From positions 125,725 through 189,724 of the forward strand of contig NZ_LMCW01000045.1 of assembly GCF_001424945.1 (NCBI RefSeq): a stretch of DNA of 64,000 nt, in the 5' to 3' direction. Of the stretch, positions 50,759-59,785 are shown in pieces. Under the pieces are notes generated by a model. It saw only the letters and a list, made by a program, of their open reading frames with translations, was not told the origin of the DNA and ran no database searches. Made by a program: the position numbers and the translations under genes. Each line of letters opens with the position of its first letter. Position 1 is the first letter of the stretch. This DNA is from Rhizobium sp. Root1203. Its GTDB lineage: Bacteria > Pseudomonadota > Alphaproteobacteria > Rhizobiales > Rhizobiaceae.

Positions 50759-51691
50759 CTAGAGCATGTCCCCGAGACTCCAGTGATTGCCCCATCGCGC
50801 GTCGATCTCGTCGTCGACGTTCTGGTAGCGAATGTCTGTCGATAACCTGATTCGGTTGTCGGCGCTCTGGTTCGTTGTCGATGCATGGATCATGTAGGGA
50901 CTATGCAGAACCACATCGCCCGCCTCATAGTCGGCGACCAGCCATCGCGTGTCGAAACGCTCTGCCATCTCTGGCAGGTCCTTGGAAACCCAGCCCCCCT
51001 CGGTCATGTTGCGATTGAAGGCGCTGATGCGCTCGTCGGGCGTGAGTCCCGTGTTGTTCTCCTGAAACGCCGCTTCCATGCGGGTACCGATGGCATGCGA
51101 GCCCTCGAGATAGACCAGCCCACCCATATCGACCGGCGTATCGCCGAGCGGAATCCACGCGGTCACGATCCGGCTGGTGCCGCCGCGCAGATAGACGAGG
51201 TCGTAGTGGGCCGGCGTGGCGGTGGTCGTGTCCGGCTGGGTAAAGCGCATGATCTTGCGCTTGTGCAGGTAGGAGATCCCGGACAGGAACTCGTCCATGA
51301 AGCGGGCCAGCCGCGGCTGCGCGCAAAATCCTTCGAAGGCGACCGAGCGGACGAGCGACATCAGGATACGGTCGACCAATGCCTTGTTCAATGCACCGCT
51401 GGAGTTCAGTCCCAATGCAGGGTCGGAGCCGGCCTCGATAAGACCGGCAGCCGCCAGATGCGAGAACACCCAACCGCGAAACTCGACGACGTCGCTGCGT
51501 TTCAGAAATCCCTTGAGCCAGACGTAGCCGTGCTCTTCATAGCGGGCGCGGATCGCGTTCAGGCCAACGTCGGGATCCGTCGGCACCAGCTGCCCAAGCC
51601 GATCCGGCGCTGCCGAGAGAACCTTGCCGTTGGCGACCAGCTGGACCATCGGCGCCTCGTTGGATTGCATATTCAGGACAAGACTTGACAT
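50759..51691 (-). CDS. Phytanoyl-CoA dioxygenase (PhyH) family protein
   Basis: This is a non-haem iron, 2-oxoglutarate-dependent oxygenase of 310 residues. Iron ligands are visible as the HxD pair in TPAHYDLVYLRGG and the distal His in SPYMIHASTTNQS, with Arg in NRIRLSTDIRYQ for 2-oxoglutarate. PhyH proteins hydroxylate very diverse small molecules; the substrate here is unknown. ATG follows GGGAG. It is divergent from an AraC regulator with a cupin-like domain, with a palindrome between them, which points to an inducible catabolic or modification step. Confidence 0.88.
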   Translation of the reverse strand: MSSLVLNMQSNEAPMVQLVANGKVLSAAPDRLGQLVPTDPDVGLNAIRARYEEHGYVWLKGFLKRSDVVEFRGWVFSHLAAAGLIEAGSDPALGLNSSGALNKALVDRILMSLVRSVAFEGFCAQPRLARFMDEFLSGISYLHKRKIMRFTQPDTTTATPAHYDLVYLRGGTSRIVTAWIPLGDTPVDMGGLVYLEGSHAIGTRMEAAFQENNTGLTPDERISAFNRNMTEGGWVSKDLPEMAERFDTRWLVADYEAGDVVLHSPYMIHASTTNQSADNRIRLSTDIRYQNVDDEIDARWGNHWSLGDML

Positions 51692-51747
51692 TTCGATCAC
51701 TCCCAAAGCGAAATAGCATGTGACAGTCTTGCTTGCTGGAAGGCATT

Positions 51748-51763
51748 TTTCCATGGATGGAAA
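51748..51763. promoter_or_regulatory. TTTCCAT-GG-ATGGAAA palindrome between phyH and araC genes
   Basis: A perfect 7-bp inverted repeat lies 21 bp before the AraC start and 57 bp before the PhyH start. It sits where a shared operator would be. Confidence 0.5.
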
Positions 51764-51784
51764 GAGTATCTGGACTTTTCGCTC

Positions 51785-52612
51785 ATGACCGGCGCCCCGA
51801 TTGCACTCTATCGATCGGAGCCTTCCGTAGGCGCCGCCCTCGCGGTCATTGGCTTTGGCCGCCAACGCGTTTCAATGCGCATCGTCAACCGGCGCTTACC
51901 TGTGCACGCCGTCGTGCTGATCGAGTCAGGGAACGGCACGCTGTCCACCACGAAGGCAGGCGTCCAGGAGATCACCGGCCCATCCCTGTTCTGGCTGCCG
52001 GCCGGCACGCTGCATAGCTATGGACCGCAGCGCGGCGGGAGCTGGGAAGAGCGCTGGGTGCTGTTCACCGGGTCGTTTGCCAGCGAACTCCTTCGCCAGC
52101 GCCTGGTGGTCGAGACCGCGCCGCTGGTGGCTCTTCGCAATCTTCGCGAGATGCAGCACCTCTTCGCCACCCTTCATTCCGACTTTGCCGAGGACAATTC
52201 CCTCAGTCTCGCCTCGTCGGCTGCGACGCTGCATCGCATTGCGGTGCAGTCCGCCCGGCAAGCCGCGGTGCCCAGCGATGAGGCCCCGGATGCGACCATC
52301 GAGTTCGCGATCGACGCGCTGCAACAACGGGCATTCCAACAGGTCGACATGCGCGCTTTCGCCGAAGAGTTCGCCATGTCGCCGGCGACACTGCGCCGGC
52401 GCTTTGCAGCAGCGACAGGCCAGTCACCGAAGACCTTCCAGCTGCGCTTGCGTATCGACCGCGCCAAGCAGCTGCTCACCACGTCCGACCTCTCCGTCGA
52501 AGCGATCGCGGCGAATGTCGGCGTTGACGACGCCTTCTACTTTTCCAGGCTGTTTCAGGATCGCGAGCGGTGCTCGCCGAGCGAATTTCGCCAGCGGCAC
52601 CGCCGTTTCTAA
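51785..52612 (+). CDS. AraC-family regulator with N-terminal cupin
   Basis: The 275-residue protein has an N-terminal cupin-type sensing domain (RLPVHAVVLIESGNGTLST, SLFWLPAGTLHSYGPQRGG, EERWVLFTGSFA) and a C-terminal AraC DNA-binding domain (MRAFAEEFAMSPATLRRRFAAATGQSPKTFQLRLRID, seen as two segments, and SVEAIAANVGVDDAFYFSRLFQD). It is divergent from the PhyH gene and likely activates it. The inducer cannot be inferred. It converges on the glutathione peroxidase gene. Confidence 0.87.
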   Translation: MTGAPIALYRSEPSVGAALAVIGFGRQRVSMRIVNRRLPVHAVVLIESGNGTLSTTKAGVQEITGPSLFWLPAGTLHSYGPQRGGSWEERWVLFTGSFASELLRQRLVVETAPLVALRNLREMQHLFATLHSDFAEDNSLSLASSAATLHRIAVQSARQAAVPSDEAPDATIEFAIDALQQRAFQQVDMRAFAEEFAMSPATLRRRFAAATGQSPKTFQLRLRIDRAKQLLTTSDLSVEAIAANVGVDDAFYFSRLFQDRERCSPSEFRQRHRRF

Positions 52613-52639
52613 ACAATTCAGTCAAAAGCGCGTGCAGCG

Positions 52640-53185
52640 TCAGGCCGCGGAGAGCTCCCTGTCGATCGCCGACACCAGCCTCTGATCGTCAGCAGTCACA
52701 TCCGGCGCAAACCGCGCGACGACCTTGCCGTCGCGCCCGATCAGGAATTTCTCGAAGTTCCAGAGGATATCGGTGTTTTTGCCGGCTTCGATGCCGTGGC
52801 CGCGCAGCCTCTCCCGCATCGGTCCATCGCCGGTCGTGGGCACGCCCACTTCCGTCAGCAGCTTGTAGAGCGGATGCTGGTCTGCGCCTTTGACGGAAAT
52901 CTTCGAGAAGATCGGGAATTTCACGTCGTAGGTCAGCGTGCAGAATTCGACGATCTCTGCATCCGTTCCCGGCTCCTGGCCCTTGAAGTTGTTGGCAGGG
53001 AAGGCCGCGACCACGAAGCCGCGCTCGCGCTTGTCCTCGTAAAGCTTTTCGAGGCCGTCATATTGCACCGTCAACCCGCATTTCGACGCCACGTTGACGA
53101 CAAGCACCACCTTGCCGCGATACTCGTCCAACGTCGTTTCGCGACCGTCGGCCAGCTTGACGGGAACATTCAAAAGATCGGTCAT
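52640..53185 (-). CDS. Glutathione peroxidase family thiol peroxidase
   Basis: The 181-residue protein reduces hydroperoxides. The peroxidatic residue is cysteine, not selenocysteine, in NVASKCGLTVQYDGLEKLY; the family Gln/Trp partners occur in AAFPANNFKGQEPGTDAEI (Asn-rich variant) and ILWNFEKFLIGRDG. ATG follows TGGAGA. There is no signal peptide. Many bacterial members use thioredoxin instead of glutathione, so the electron donor is uncertain. It is a single gene. Confidence 0.9.
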   Translation of the reverse strand: MTDLLNVPVKLADGRETTLDEYRGKVVLVVNVASKCGLTVQYDGLEKLYEDKRERGFVVAAFPANNFKGQEPGTDAEIVEFCTLTYDVKFPIFSKISVKGADQHPLYKLLTEVGVPTTGDGPMRERLRGHGIEAGKNTDILWNFEKFLIGRDGKVVARFAPDVTADDQRLVSAIDRELSAA

Positions 53186-53583
53186 TGCGTTTCTCCAGCA
53201 CAAAATTGCGATGCGGAAGCTATACTCGCGCCCTCGTTTGTCCAGCAGATACATGGCCGCACGCTGGCAAAATCTTTCAAAGCAGCTGGATTGCGTTGGA
53301 ATCACGTTTTGGCTATCGCGCGCCAAACAATTTGATCGTCATCGCCATGTTCGTCGTCTCGGCGCTGCTGATGTCCGCTTCGCTACAACCTCGTGCTCGA
53401 CCTGGATCTCCGGTTTGCCGGGCTGATCCAGATTTCCGACGCACCGCTTCAGCGTGGGCAATCCGGCAATAGCGACCGATCTAAACTTTGATTGCCCTCG
53501 GCATTGATAAGTCGTGCCCTCGTCACACTTATTCGCTGAAGGCGGAGGTCCCTCCTCCTTCAGCCCCTGGCATTCGGAGCAGC
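53186..53583. other. Gene-free interval of about 400 bp upstream of the SLC13 gene
   Basis: No supported gene occurs here. The left part is the promoter side of the glutathione peroxidase gene. The right part carries a strong hairpin just before the transporter start. Short open frames lack ribosome sites and recognisable sequence. Confidence 0.5.
53536..53563 (+). promoter_or_regulatory. Strong hairpin in the leader of the SLC13 transporter gene
   Basis: CTGAAGGCGGAGG (53536-53548) pairs with CCTCCTCCTTCAG (53551-53563) at 12 of 13 positions with a very tight loop. It ends 20 bp before the ATG, close to the GGAGC ribosome site, so it could affect translation or be a leftover terminator. Confidence 0.5.
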
Positions 53584-55353
53584 ATGACAACCCCGCAGAT
53601 TCTCGCCTTCAGCGTCATCGGTCTCATGATGGCAGTCTTCATCTGGGATCGGTTCCGCTACGACCTCGTGGCCTGCTGCGCCCTGGTTCTCGCCGTCTGC
53701 GTCGGCATCGTTCCCCTCGACAAGGCGTTTTCCGGGTTCAGCGACGATATCGTGATCATCGTCGGCAGCGCGCTGGTGGTCAGCGCCGGTGTCGCGCGGT
53801 CCGGCATCGTCGACACGATGATCAAGCGCTTCTTTCCGAACCTGAATACGGTTCATACGCAGCTTGCGCTTTTGCTGGTGGTGGTTGCGGTCCTTTCCGC
53901 TTTCATCAAGAACATCGGTGCACTGGCAATCATGATCCCCGTCGCTTTCCAGTTCGCCAGAAAGAGCGGCAAGTCGCCCTCGCTCTATCTGATGCCGATG
54001 AGCTTTGCTGCCCTTCTCGGCGGTCTGATGACCCAGATCGGCACCTCGCCCAACATTGTCGTATCCCGCCTGCGCGGCGAAATCACCGGGACCCCCTTTA
54101 CGATGTTCGACTTCACCCCGGTCGGCGCGACGCTGACGCTGGTCGGCGTGATGTTCCTGATCGTTTTCCACTGGCTGGTGCCCGAACGCCGGAACGAAAA
54201 TCCGTCCCTGGAGGAGGCGCTGGACGTCAAAGCGTATTTCTCTGAAGCAACCGTTATCGAGGGGTCGGGGATCGAAGGCCGACAGCTGCACGATCTCCTG
54301 CAGCACGGCGATGGAGACGCCGTCGCAACAGCAATCTTGCGCGGCCACACCCGCCTTTCGCCGTTTCCCGATGTCGAACTGCGCAGCGGGGATACCGTCC
54401 TCCTCGAAGGCAGCCCGGAGGCGCTCGATCGCATCGTCTCCCATGGCAAGCTTCAGCTGTCGGGCAGGCCGATCGCCGATCCGGCGGAGCGCAGCGACAT
54501 CATCTCCATCGAGGCAGTCGTCACATCGGAATCGCAGCTGATCGGCGCCTCGGCGCGCCAGCTCTCGCTCTCCAATCGCCGCAACGTCAACCTGCTCGCC
54601 GTTTCCAGGCAAGGGCACCGGCTAAGCGAACGGCTGAGCGAGGTGACGCTCCGCGCCGGCGACGTGCTGGTGTTGCAGGGCAGCCGCAGGAACCTGCCCG
54701 CATTCCTGCAGGAATTCACCTGCCTGCCGCTTGCCCAGCGTGAAATCATGCTCGGCACGCCGCGCCGGGCCTATGTGCCGTTGCTGATCCTCTTTGCCGC
54801 CATGGGCGCCACGGCGGTGGGCGTCGCGCCGGTCTCCATCGCCTTCTTCTGCGCTGCCCTAGCCATGGTCGTCTTTCGCGTGATCCCGCTCGCCGACATC
54901 TACAAGGCCGTCGACGGACCGATCATCATCATGCTCGCCGCCCTCATCCCGGTATCGGACACGCTGCGGACCACCGGCGGCAGCGAGCTGATCGCCGGTT
55001 GGCTTGGCCACCTCGCCGCACAGATGCCGCACTACGGCGCCCTGGCGCTGATCCTGATCACGGCGATGGCGGTCACGCCTTTCCTCAACAACGCGGCGAC
55101 GGTGCTCGTCATGGCGCCGATCGCCGCGAGTTTCGCCGAGACGCTCGGCTACAAGCCGGATGCCTTCCTGATGGCAGTAGCAATCGGAGCCGGCTGCGAT
55201 TTCCTGACGCCGATCGGCCATCAGTGCAACACGCTCGTGTTCGGCCCTGGCGGTTACCGTTTCAGCGATTATCCGAGGCTTGGCCTGCCGTTGTCCTTCA
55301 TCATCGTCCTCGTCAGCGTGCCGATGCTCCTCTACGTCTGGCCGGTGACCTGA
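53584..55353 (+). CDS. SLC13/DASS-type anion transporter with TrkA-C domains
   Basis: This 589-residue inner-membrane protein belongs to the SLC13-like sodium or proton-coupled anion transporters (sulfate or dicarboxylate; YfbS/SdcS relatives). Two halves of hydrophobic helices flank a cytoplasmic insert of about 170 residues with two TrkA-C-type regulatory units (VIEGSGIEGRQLHDLL and VVTSESQLIGASARQLSLSNR). Repeated hairpin motifs LLGGLMTQIGTSPNIVVSRL and GCDFLTPIGHQCNTLVFGPG are the substrate sites. The choice of sulfate or another anion is not decidable. Confidence 0.88.
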   Translation: MTTPQILAFSVIGLMMAVFIWDRFRYDLVACCALVLAVCVGIVPLDKAFSGFSDDIVIIVGSALVVSAGVARSGIVDTMIKRFFPNLNTVHTQLALLLVVVAVLSAFIKNIGALAIMIPVAFQFARKSGKSPSLYLMPMSFAALLGGLMTQIGTSPNIVVSRLRGEITGTPFTMFDFTPVGATLTLVGVMFLIVFHWLVPERRNENPSLEEALDVKAYFSEATVIEGSGIEGRQLHDLLQHGDGDAVATAILRGHTRLSPFPDVELRSGDTVLLEGSPEALDRIVSHGKLQLSGRPIADPAERSDIISIEAVVTSESQLIGASARQLSLSNRRNVNLLAVSRQGHRLSERLSEVTLRAGDVLVLQGSRRNLPAFLQEFTCLPLAQREIMLGTPRRAYVPLLILFAAMGATAVGVAPVSIAFFCAALAMVVFRVIPLADIYKAVDGPIIIMLAALIPVSDTLRTTGGSELIAGWLGHLAAQMPHYGALALILITAMAVTPFLNNAATVLVMAPIAASFAETLGYKPDAFLMAVAIGAGCDFLTPIGHQCNTLVFGPGGYRFSDYPRLGLPLSFIIVLVSVPMLLYVWPVT

Positions 55354-55546
55354 TCCCGTCAGGCGCCATTTTCCTTGACGCGCACCGATGAATATGGCCT
55401 AAGGCCAGCCAAATGGATAATTGGCCGCAAAAGCGCGCAAAATGCCCTTTTCCGGCCGGTTTCCTGATCCAGTTATCTGCATTCCTTCCGGCCGAGCGTC
55501 GCTTTCTCAGGAAAGCCGTCCGGCATTCATTTGACGGGCACATAAA

Positions 55547-57004
55547 ATGACAGCTTCCGGCGTCCGCGTCCGCATCGCTCCCTCGCCGACTGGCGAGCCG
55601 CATGTCGGTACTGCTTACATCGCTCTTTTCAACTACCTTTTCGCCAAGAAGCACGGCGGCGAGTTCATCCTGCGCATCGAAGACACCGATGCCACGCGCT
55701 CGACCCCGGAATTCGAGACGAAGGTGCTGGACGCGCTGAAATGGTGCGGCCTGCAGTGGTCGGAAGGCCCCGACATCGGCGGCCCTTACGGCCCCTACCG
55801 CCAGAGCGACCGCAAGGACATGTACCAGCCTTACGCTCAGCAATTGCTCGACAAGGGCCATGCCTTCCGCTGCTTCTGCACGCCCGAGCGCCTGACCGAG
55901 ATGCGTGAAGCCCAGCGCGCCGCCGGCAAGCCGCCGAAGTATGACGGTCTCTGCCTCAACCTGACGGCCGAGGAAGTCACCTCCAAGATGGCGGCCGGCG
56001 AAAGCTCCGTCATCCGCATGAAGGTCCCGACCGAAGGCTCGTGCGACTTCACCGACGGTGTCTATGGCGATGTCTCCATACCTTGGGACAGCGTCGACAT
56101 GCAGGTGCTGATCAAGGGCGACGGCATGCCGACCTACCATATGGCAAACGTCATCGACGACCATCTGATGAAGATCACCCATGTGGCGCGCGGCGAGGAA
56201 TGGCTGGCATCGGTACCGAAGCACATCCTGCTCTATCGCTATTTCGAGTGGGACCAGCCTGTCTTCATGCACCTGTCGCTGATGCGAAATGCCGACAAGT
56301 CGAAGCTGTCGAAGCGCAAGAACCCGACGTCGATCTCTTATTACACCGCTCTCGGCTACATCCCCGAAGCGCTGATGAACTTCCTCGGCCTGTTCTTCGT
56401 CCAGATCGCCGAAGGCGAAGAGCTGATGACGATGGACGAGCTGGCCGAGAAATTCGATCCCGAGAACCTCTCAAAGGCCGGAGCGATCTTCGATATCCAG
56501 AAGCTCGACTGGCTGAACGGCCGCTGGATCCGCGAGAAGATGTCGGAGGAAGAATTCCGGAATCGGGTTCTCACCTGGGCGATGGAGAACGACCGCCTGA
56601 AGGCCGGCCTCGCGCTGTCGCAGTCGCGCATCTCCAAGCTCGGGGAACTGCCTGATCTGATGGGTTTCCTCTTGAAGTCGGACCTTAACCTCGACCCTGC
56701 CGCCTTCGCCAGGATCAAGTCGCCGCCGGAAGAGATCCTCGAGATTCTCAACACGGTGCAGCCCGATCTCGAAAAGATCATCGAGTGGAATGTCGAGGCG
56801 ATCGAAGCCGAACTGCGCGCCATTGCCGAACGCATGGACAAGAAGCTGAAGGTGATCGTGGCACCGCTGTTCGTTGCCGTCTCCGGCTCGTCGCGCTCGC
56901 TGCCGCTGTTCGATTCGATGGCGATCCTCGGCCGTTCGGTCGTGCGCCAGCGGCTGAAGCTGGCCGCGCAGGCAGTCGCCGCGCTGGTTGGCCCAAGGAG
57001 CTGA
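55547..57004 (+). CDS. gltX: Glutamyl-tRNA synthetase
   Basis: GltX charges tRNA-Glu, and in many alphaproteobacteria also tRNA-Gln, with glutamate. The 485-residue class I synthetase has its HIGH motif as HVGT in APSPTGEPHVGTAYIALFN and its KMSKS motif as KLSKRK. The zinc-like region is reduced (RCFCTPERL). The C-terminal anticodon domain follows normally. Rhizobia commonly carry two gltX genes; this may be the second copy. It precedes lysS by 102 bp on the same strand. Confidence 0.95.
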   Translation: MTASGVRVRIAPSPTGEPHVGTAYIALFNYLFAKKHGGEFILRIEDTDATRSTPEFETKVLDALKWCGLQWSEGPDIGGPYGPYRQSDRKDMYQPYAQQLLDKGHAFRCFCTPERLTEMREAQRAAGKPPKYDGLCLNLTAEEVTSKMAAGESSVIRMKVPTEGSCDFTDGVYGDVSIPWDSVDMQVLIKGDGMPTYHMANVIDDHLMKITHVARGEEWLASVPKHILLYRYFEWDQPVFMHLSLMRNADKSKLSKRKNPTSISYYTALGYIPEALMNFLGLFFVQIAEGEELMTMDELAEKFDPENLSKAGAIFDIQKLDWLNGRWIREKMSEEEFRNRVLTWAMENDRLKAGLALSQSRISKLGELPDLMGFLLKSDLNLDPAAFARIKSPPEEILEILNTVQPDLEKIIEWNVEAIEAELRAIAERMDKKLKVIVAPLFVAVSGSSRSLPLFDSMAILGRSVVRQRLKLAAQAVAALVGPRS

Positions 57005-57106
57005 CCCGAGGAACTGACTGGTGTCCGAGGGATGCGAAGTGCTCGCCCCTCTGAGAAGAACGGAAGCGAAGCCCGCCGCGGCGATGCCGTCACAGGATTT
57101 GAAACG

Positions 57107-58603
57107 ATGACTGAGAAGACCGAAACAGCCGCCCTTTCCTCCGACGCAACGGAAGTCCGCGCCCAGAAGCTGAAGCTGCTGCGCGAGCAGATCGGCGACG
57201 TCTATCCGGCGCATTTCCACCGGACGATGACCAATGCCGAGCTCGCCGCGAAGTACGAAGCCCTGGAGCCCGACGTCGAGACGCAGGACGTTGTGACCGT
57301 TGCCGGCCGCGTCTATTCCTCGCGAAACTCCGGCATGTTCATGGACATCCATGACGCAGGCGGCAAGATCCAGATCTTCAGCCACAAGGATACCACCCCG
57401 GAAGAAGCCCGCGCCCTGCTGCCGATGATCGACATCGGCGACATCGTTGGCGTCACCGGCATCGTGCGCCGCACCAAGCGTGGCGAACTGACGATCAACG
57501 CGCAGCAGATCACCATGCTGACGAAGTCGCTGCTGCCGATGCCCGAGAAGTGGCACGGCCTTTCGGACATCGAGACGCGCTACCGCAAGCGCCACCTCGA
57601 CATCATGACCAACGAAGAGTCCAAGCTCCGCTTCCAGCAACGTTCGAAGATCGTTTCCGGCATCCGCCGCTTCATGGAAAGCGACGGCTTCATGGAAGTC
57701 GAGACACCGATGCTGCACTCGGTCTATGGCGGCGCGACCGCCGAGCCCTTCAAGACCCACCACAACACGCTGAAGCTCGACATGTATCTGCGCATCGCGC
57801 CGGAACTGTTCTTGAAGCGCACGCTGGTCTCCGGCCTTACGGACAAGGTTTTCGAGATCAACCGCAACTTTCGCAACGAAGGCGTCTCGACCCGGCACAA
57901 TCCTGAATTCACGATGATGGAATGCTACTGGGCCTATGCCGACTACGAGGACATCATGGACCTCGTCGAGCGCCTGTTCTCGACGCTCGCCATGTCGATC
58001 CACGGCACGACCGAATTCATGTTCGGCGACAAGCAGATTTCCTTCAAGGGTCCGTTCAGGCGCGTGCCGATGCCAGACGCCGTCATGGAGGCGACCGGCA
58101 TCGACTTCCTCGCGATGAAAACCGACGAAGAGGCCCGCACGGCCGCCAAGGCCGCCGGTTTCGCCGTCGAAAAGGACTGGACCTGGGGCGAATGCCTCGC
58201 CTTCATCTTCGAGGAGAAGGTCGAGAGCACGCTCATCCAGCCGTCGCACGTCACGCACTTCCCGAAGGACATCTCGCCCTTCGCCAAGGAAGTGCCGGGC
58301 GAGCCACGCCTCGTCGAACGCTTCGAGACCTACTGCAACGCCTGGGAACTCGGTAACGCCTTCTCGGAACTGAACGATCCGGAAGAGCAGCGCAAGCGTA
58401 TGGTCGAGCAGCTTGAGCAGGCCCATGCCCGTGGCGAGAAGGAAAAGCAGCTCGACGACGAATTTCTCGATGCGATCGACCAGGGCATGCCGCCCGCCGG
58501 CGGTCTCGGCATCGGGGTGGACCGGCTGATCATGCTCTTGACCAATGCCCCGTCGATCCGCGACATCATCCTCTTCCCCGCCCGCCGCGCCAAGGCGGAC
58601 TGA
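57107..58603 (+). CDS. lysS: Lysyl-tRNA synthetase, class II
   Basis: This 498-residue enzyme charges tRNA-Lys. It is clearly a class II LysRS: an OB-fold anticodon domain (VTVAGRVYSSRNSGMFMDIHD), motif 1 around GFMEVETPMLHSVYGGATA, motif 2 around FEINRNFRNEGVSTRHNPEFTMMECY and motif 3 at GLGIGVDRLIMLL. The ATG at 57107 gives the usual length, although its ribosome site (CAGGA) is weak. Many alphaproteobacteria use the unrelated class I LysRS instead, so a second enzyme may exist elsewhere in the genome. It probably shares a transcript with gltX. Confidence 0.95.
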   Translation: MTEKTETAALSSDATEVRAQKLKLLREQIGDVYPAHFHRTMTNAELAAKYEALEPDVETQDVVTVAGRVYSSRNSGMFMDIHDAGGKIQIFSHKDTTPEEARALLPMIDIGDIVGVTGIVRRTKRGELTINAQQITMLTKSLLPMPEKWHGLSDIETRYRKRHLDIMTNEESKLRFQQRSKIVSGIRRFMESDGFMEVETPMLHSVYGGATAEPFKTHHNTLKLDMYLRIAPELFLKRTLVSGLTDKVFEINRNFRNEGVSTRHNPEFTMMECYWAYADYEDIMDLVERLFSTLAMSIHGTTEFMFGDKQISFKGPFRRVPMPDAVMEATGIDFLAMKTDEEARTAAKAAGFAVEKDWTWGECLAFIFEEKVESTLIQPSHVTHFPKDISPFAKEVPGEPRLVERFETYCNAWELGNAFSELNDPEEQRKRMVEQLEQAHARGEKEKQLDDEFLDAIDQGMPPAGGLGIGVDRLIMLLTNAPSIRDIILFPARRAKAD

Positions 58604-58909
58604 GGAGGGGCCTCTTCAAAAGAGTGCGGCGGAACCGACGCGTCGTGTCGAGCCCACCGCCTCCTCATCCGCCTGTCGGCACCTTCTGCCCGCTGGGGAG
58701 AAGAGACTTGCGGCACGACCGTTGCCACGCCTTATGTCGGAATCCGTCAGCGTGACGGACGAAGCACGACGAACACTCCCTCCCACTTCTCCCCAGCGGG
58801 GGAAGTGCCGGAGCGCCAGCCAGGCGATGGGGGTGAGCGACGCGAGGAGCGAACGACCGGAGTTTCAGACGACGGGCGTGTGGCCTATGCCTCCTGGTAG
58901 CCCGTAAAT
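58604..58909. repeat. Compound RIME-like mosaic element
   Basis: The 306-bp gap after lysS holds two large imperfect palindromes: ACCTTCTGCCC..GGGGAGAAG (58681-58702) and CACTTCTCCCC..GGGGGAAGTG (58785-58808), with GCCTGTCGGC and GTGCCGGAGCGCC-type flanks. No gene is visible. It is the longest mosaic stretch in the window and probably combines two elements in opposite orientation. Confidence 0.65.
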
Positions 58910-59605
58910 TCAGTGCCCTGCCGCGGGAGCTGCCTCTGCGGAGGCAGATTCAGCCCCGGCGCCCTCTTCGGCAGACTTCTTTTCTTTTGCCGTACCCTTG
59001 GCAGCCTTGGCTCCGCCCTCGGTCGCGGCGACCGCGATCGGATCGATGCAATCCGAGTAGTCCTTGAACGACGCGTTCAATGCGCTGATCTCGTCTTCGG
59101 GCAGATCGATCCGCTCGCCGAAAAACAGCCCGTTCGACGCCGCCGTTCCGTCGTAGTAGCGCGCCGTGTAGGTCTTTCCTTCCAGGCTTTCGACAACCGG
59201 ATCGGGATGCGGGATGTAGACGACGTCGGCGCCGATCGCGCGACCCCTGATGTCGGAGCGCAAGGTCGGCCCGTTGGCATCCAGAACGACGACCTGGACG
59301 AGGTCCGGCTTCTGCGCATCGTAAATGGCCTTCGCCACCCTCAGCGCGGTCTTCACGCGGGTCACGCCATCCGTCGGCTCGGTCTTGATATACTTACGGA
59401 CCCAGGTCCGGTTCTGCTTTTTGATGGTGACGAGGTTGACGTCAGTGCACGCGGCTCCGTTCACGGTCTCTGCTGAGGGACCGAGGATATTGTCCTTGCC
59501 GATATACAGCGCAGCACCGCCGGAAACGCCCGTAAGAAGGGCAACTCCGCCGATGATCAACACCAATTTCCGGGAAGGCCGGAAGATGCGCAGTAAGGCC
59601 TTCAC
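58910..59605 (-). CDS. Membrane-anchored hypothetical protein
   Basis: The 231-residue protein has a single N-terminal helix (LVLIIGGVALLTGVSGGAALYIG, about residues 14-36), a periplasmic domain with strands such as PDLVQVVVLDANGPTLR and ADVVYIPHPDPVV, two cysteines (ACTDVNL and YSDCIDP), and an Ala/Glu/Lys-rich disordered tail. I chose the GTG at 59605 because GGAG lies nine bases upstream; the longer TTG start has none. I recall similar conserved proteins in rhizobia but know no function. It is divergent from a LysR gene. Confidence 0.72.
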   Translation of the reverse strand: MKALLRIFRPSRKLVLIIGGVALLTGVSGGAALYIGKDNILGPSAETVNGAACTDVNLVTIKKQNRTWVRKYIKTEPTDGVTRVKTALRVAKAIYDAQKPDLVQVVVLDANGPTLRSDIRGRAIGADVVYIPHPDPVVESLEGKTYTARYYDGTAASNGLFFGERIDLPEDEISALNASFKDYSDCIDPIAVAATEGGAKAAKGTAKEKKSAEEGAGAESASAEAAPAAGH

Positions 59606-59785
59606 GCCAACTGCTCCGCCATCAAGAAACTCCAACGCGATACAATTGCGTTCGACGCTAGAGAAATGACGTTTCTGAATACTTAAATCGCGACCTCAAC
59701 TTTGTGTCAGTGTGGGATAGTACCAAAAAAGGTCCAGTCTTTCCGGATGCTTGCCATTGCGCTTGCGGCCATGCTCTAACAGCCC

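Noticed and set aside
56471..58426. 651-codon open frame antisense to gltX and lysS
   Set aside because: It spans two essential synthetase genes and their gap; length alone is not evidence in this base composition.
58604..58909. Possible insertion-sequence remnant after lysS
   Set aside because: Only mosaic palindromes are visible; there is no transposase fragment, terminal repeat pair or target duplication.
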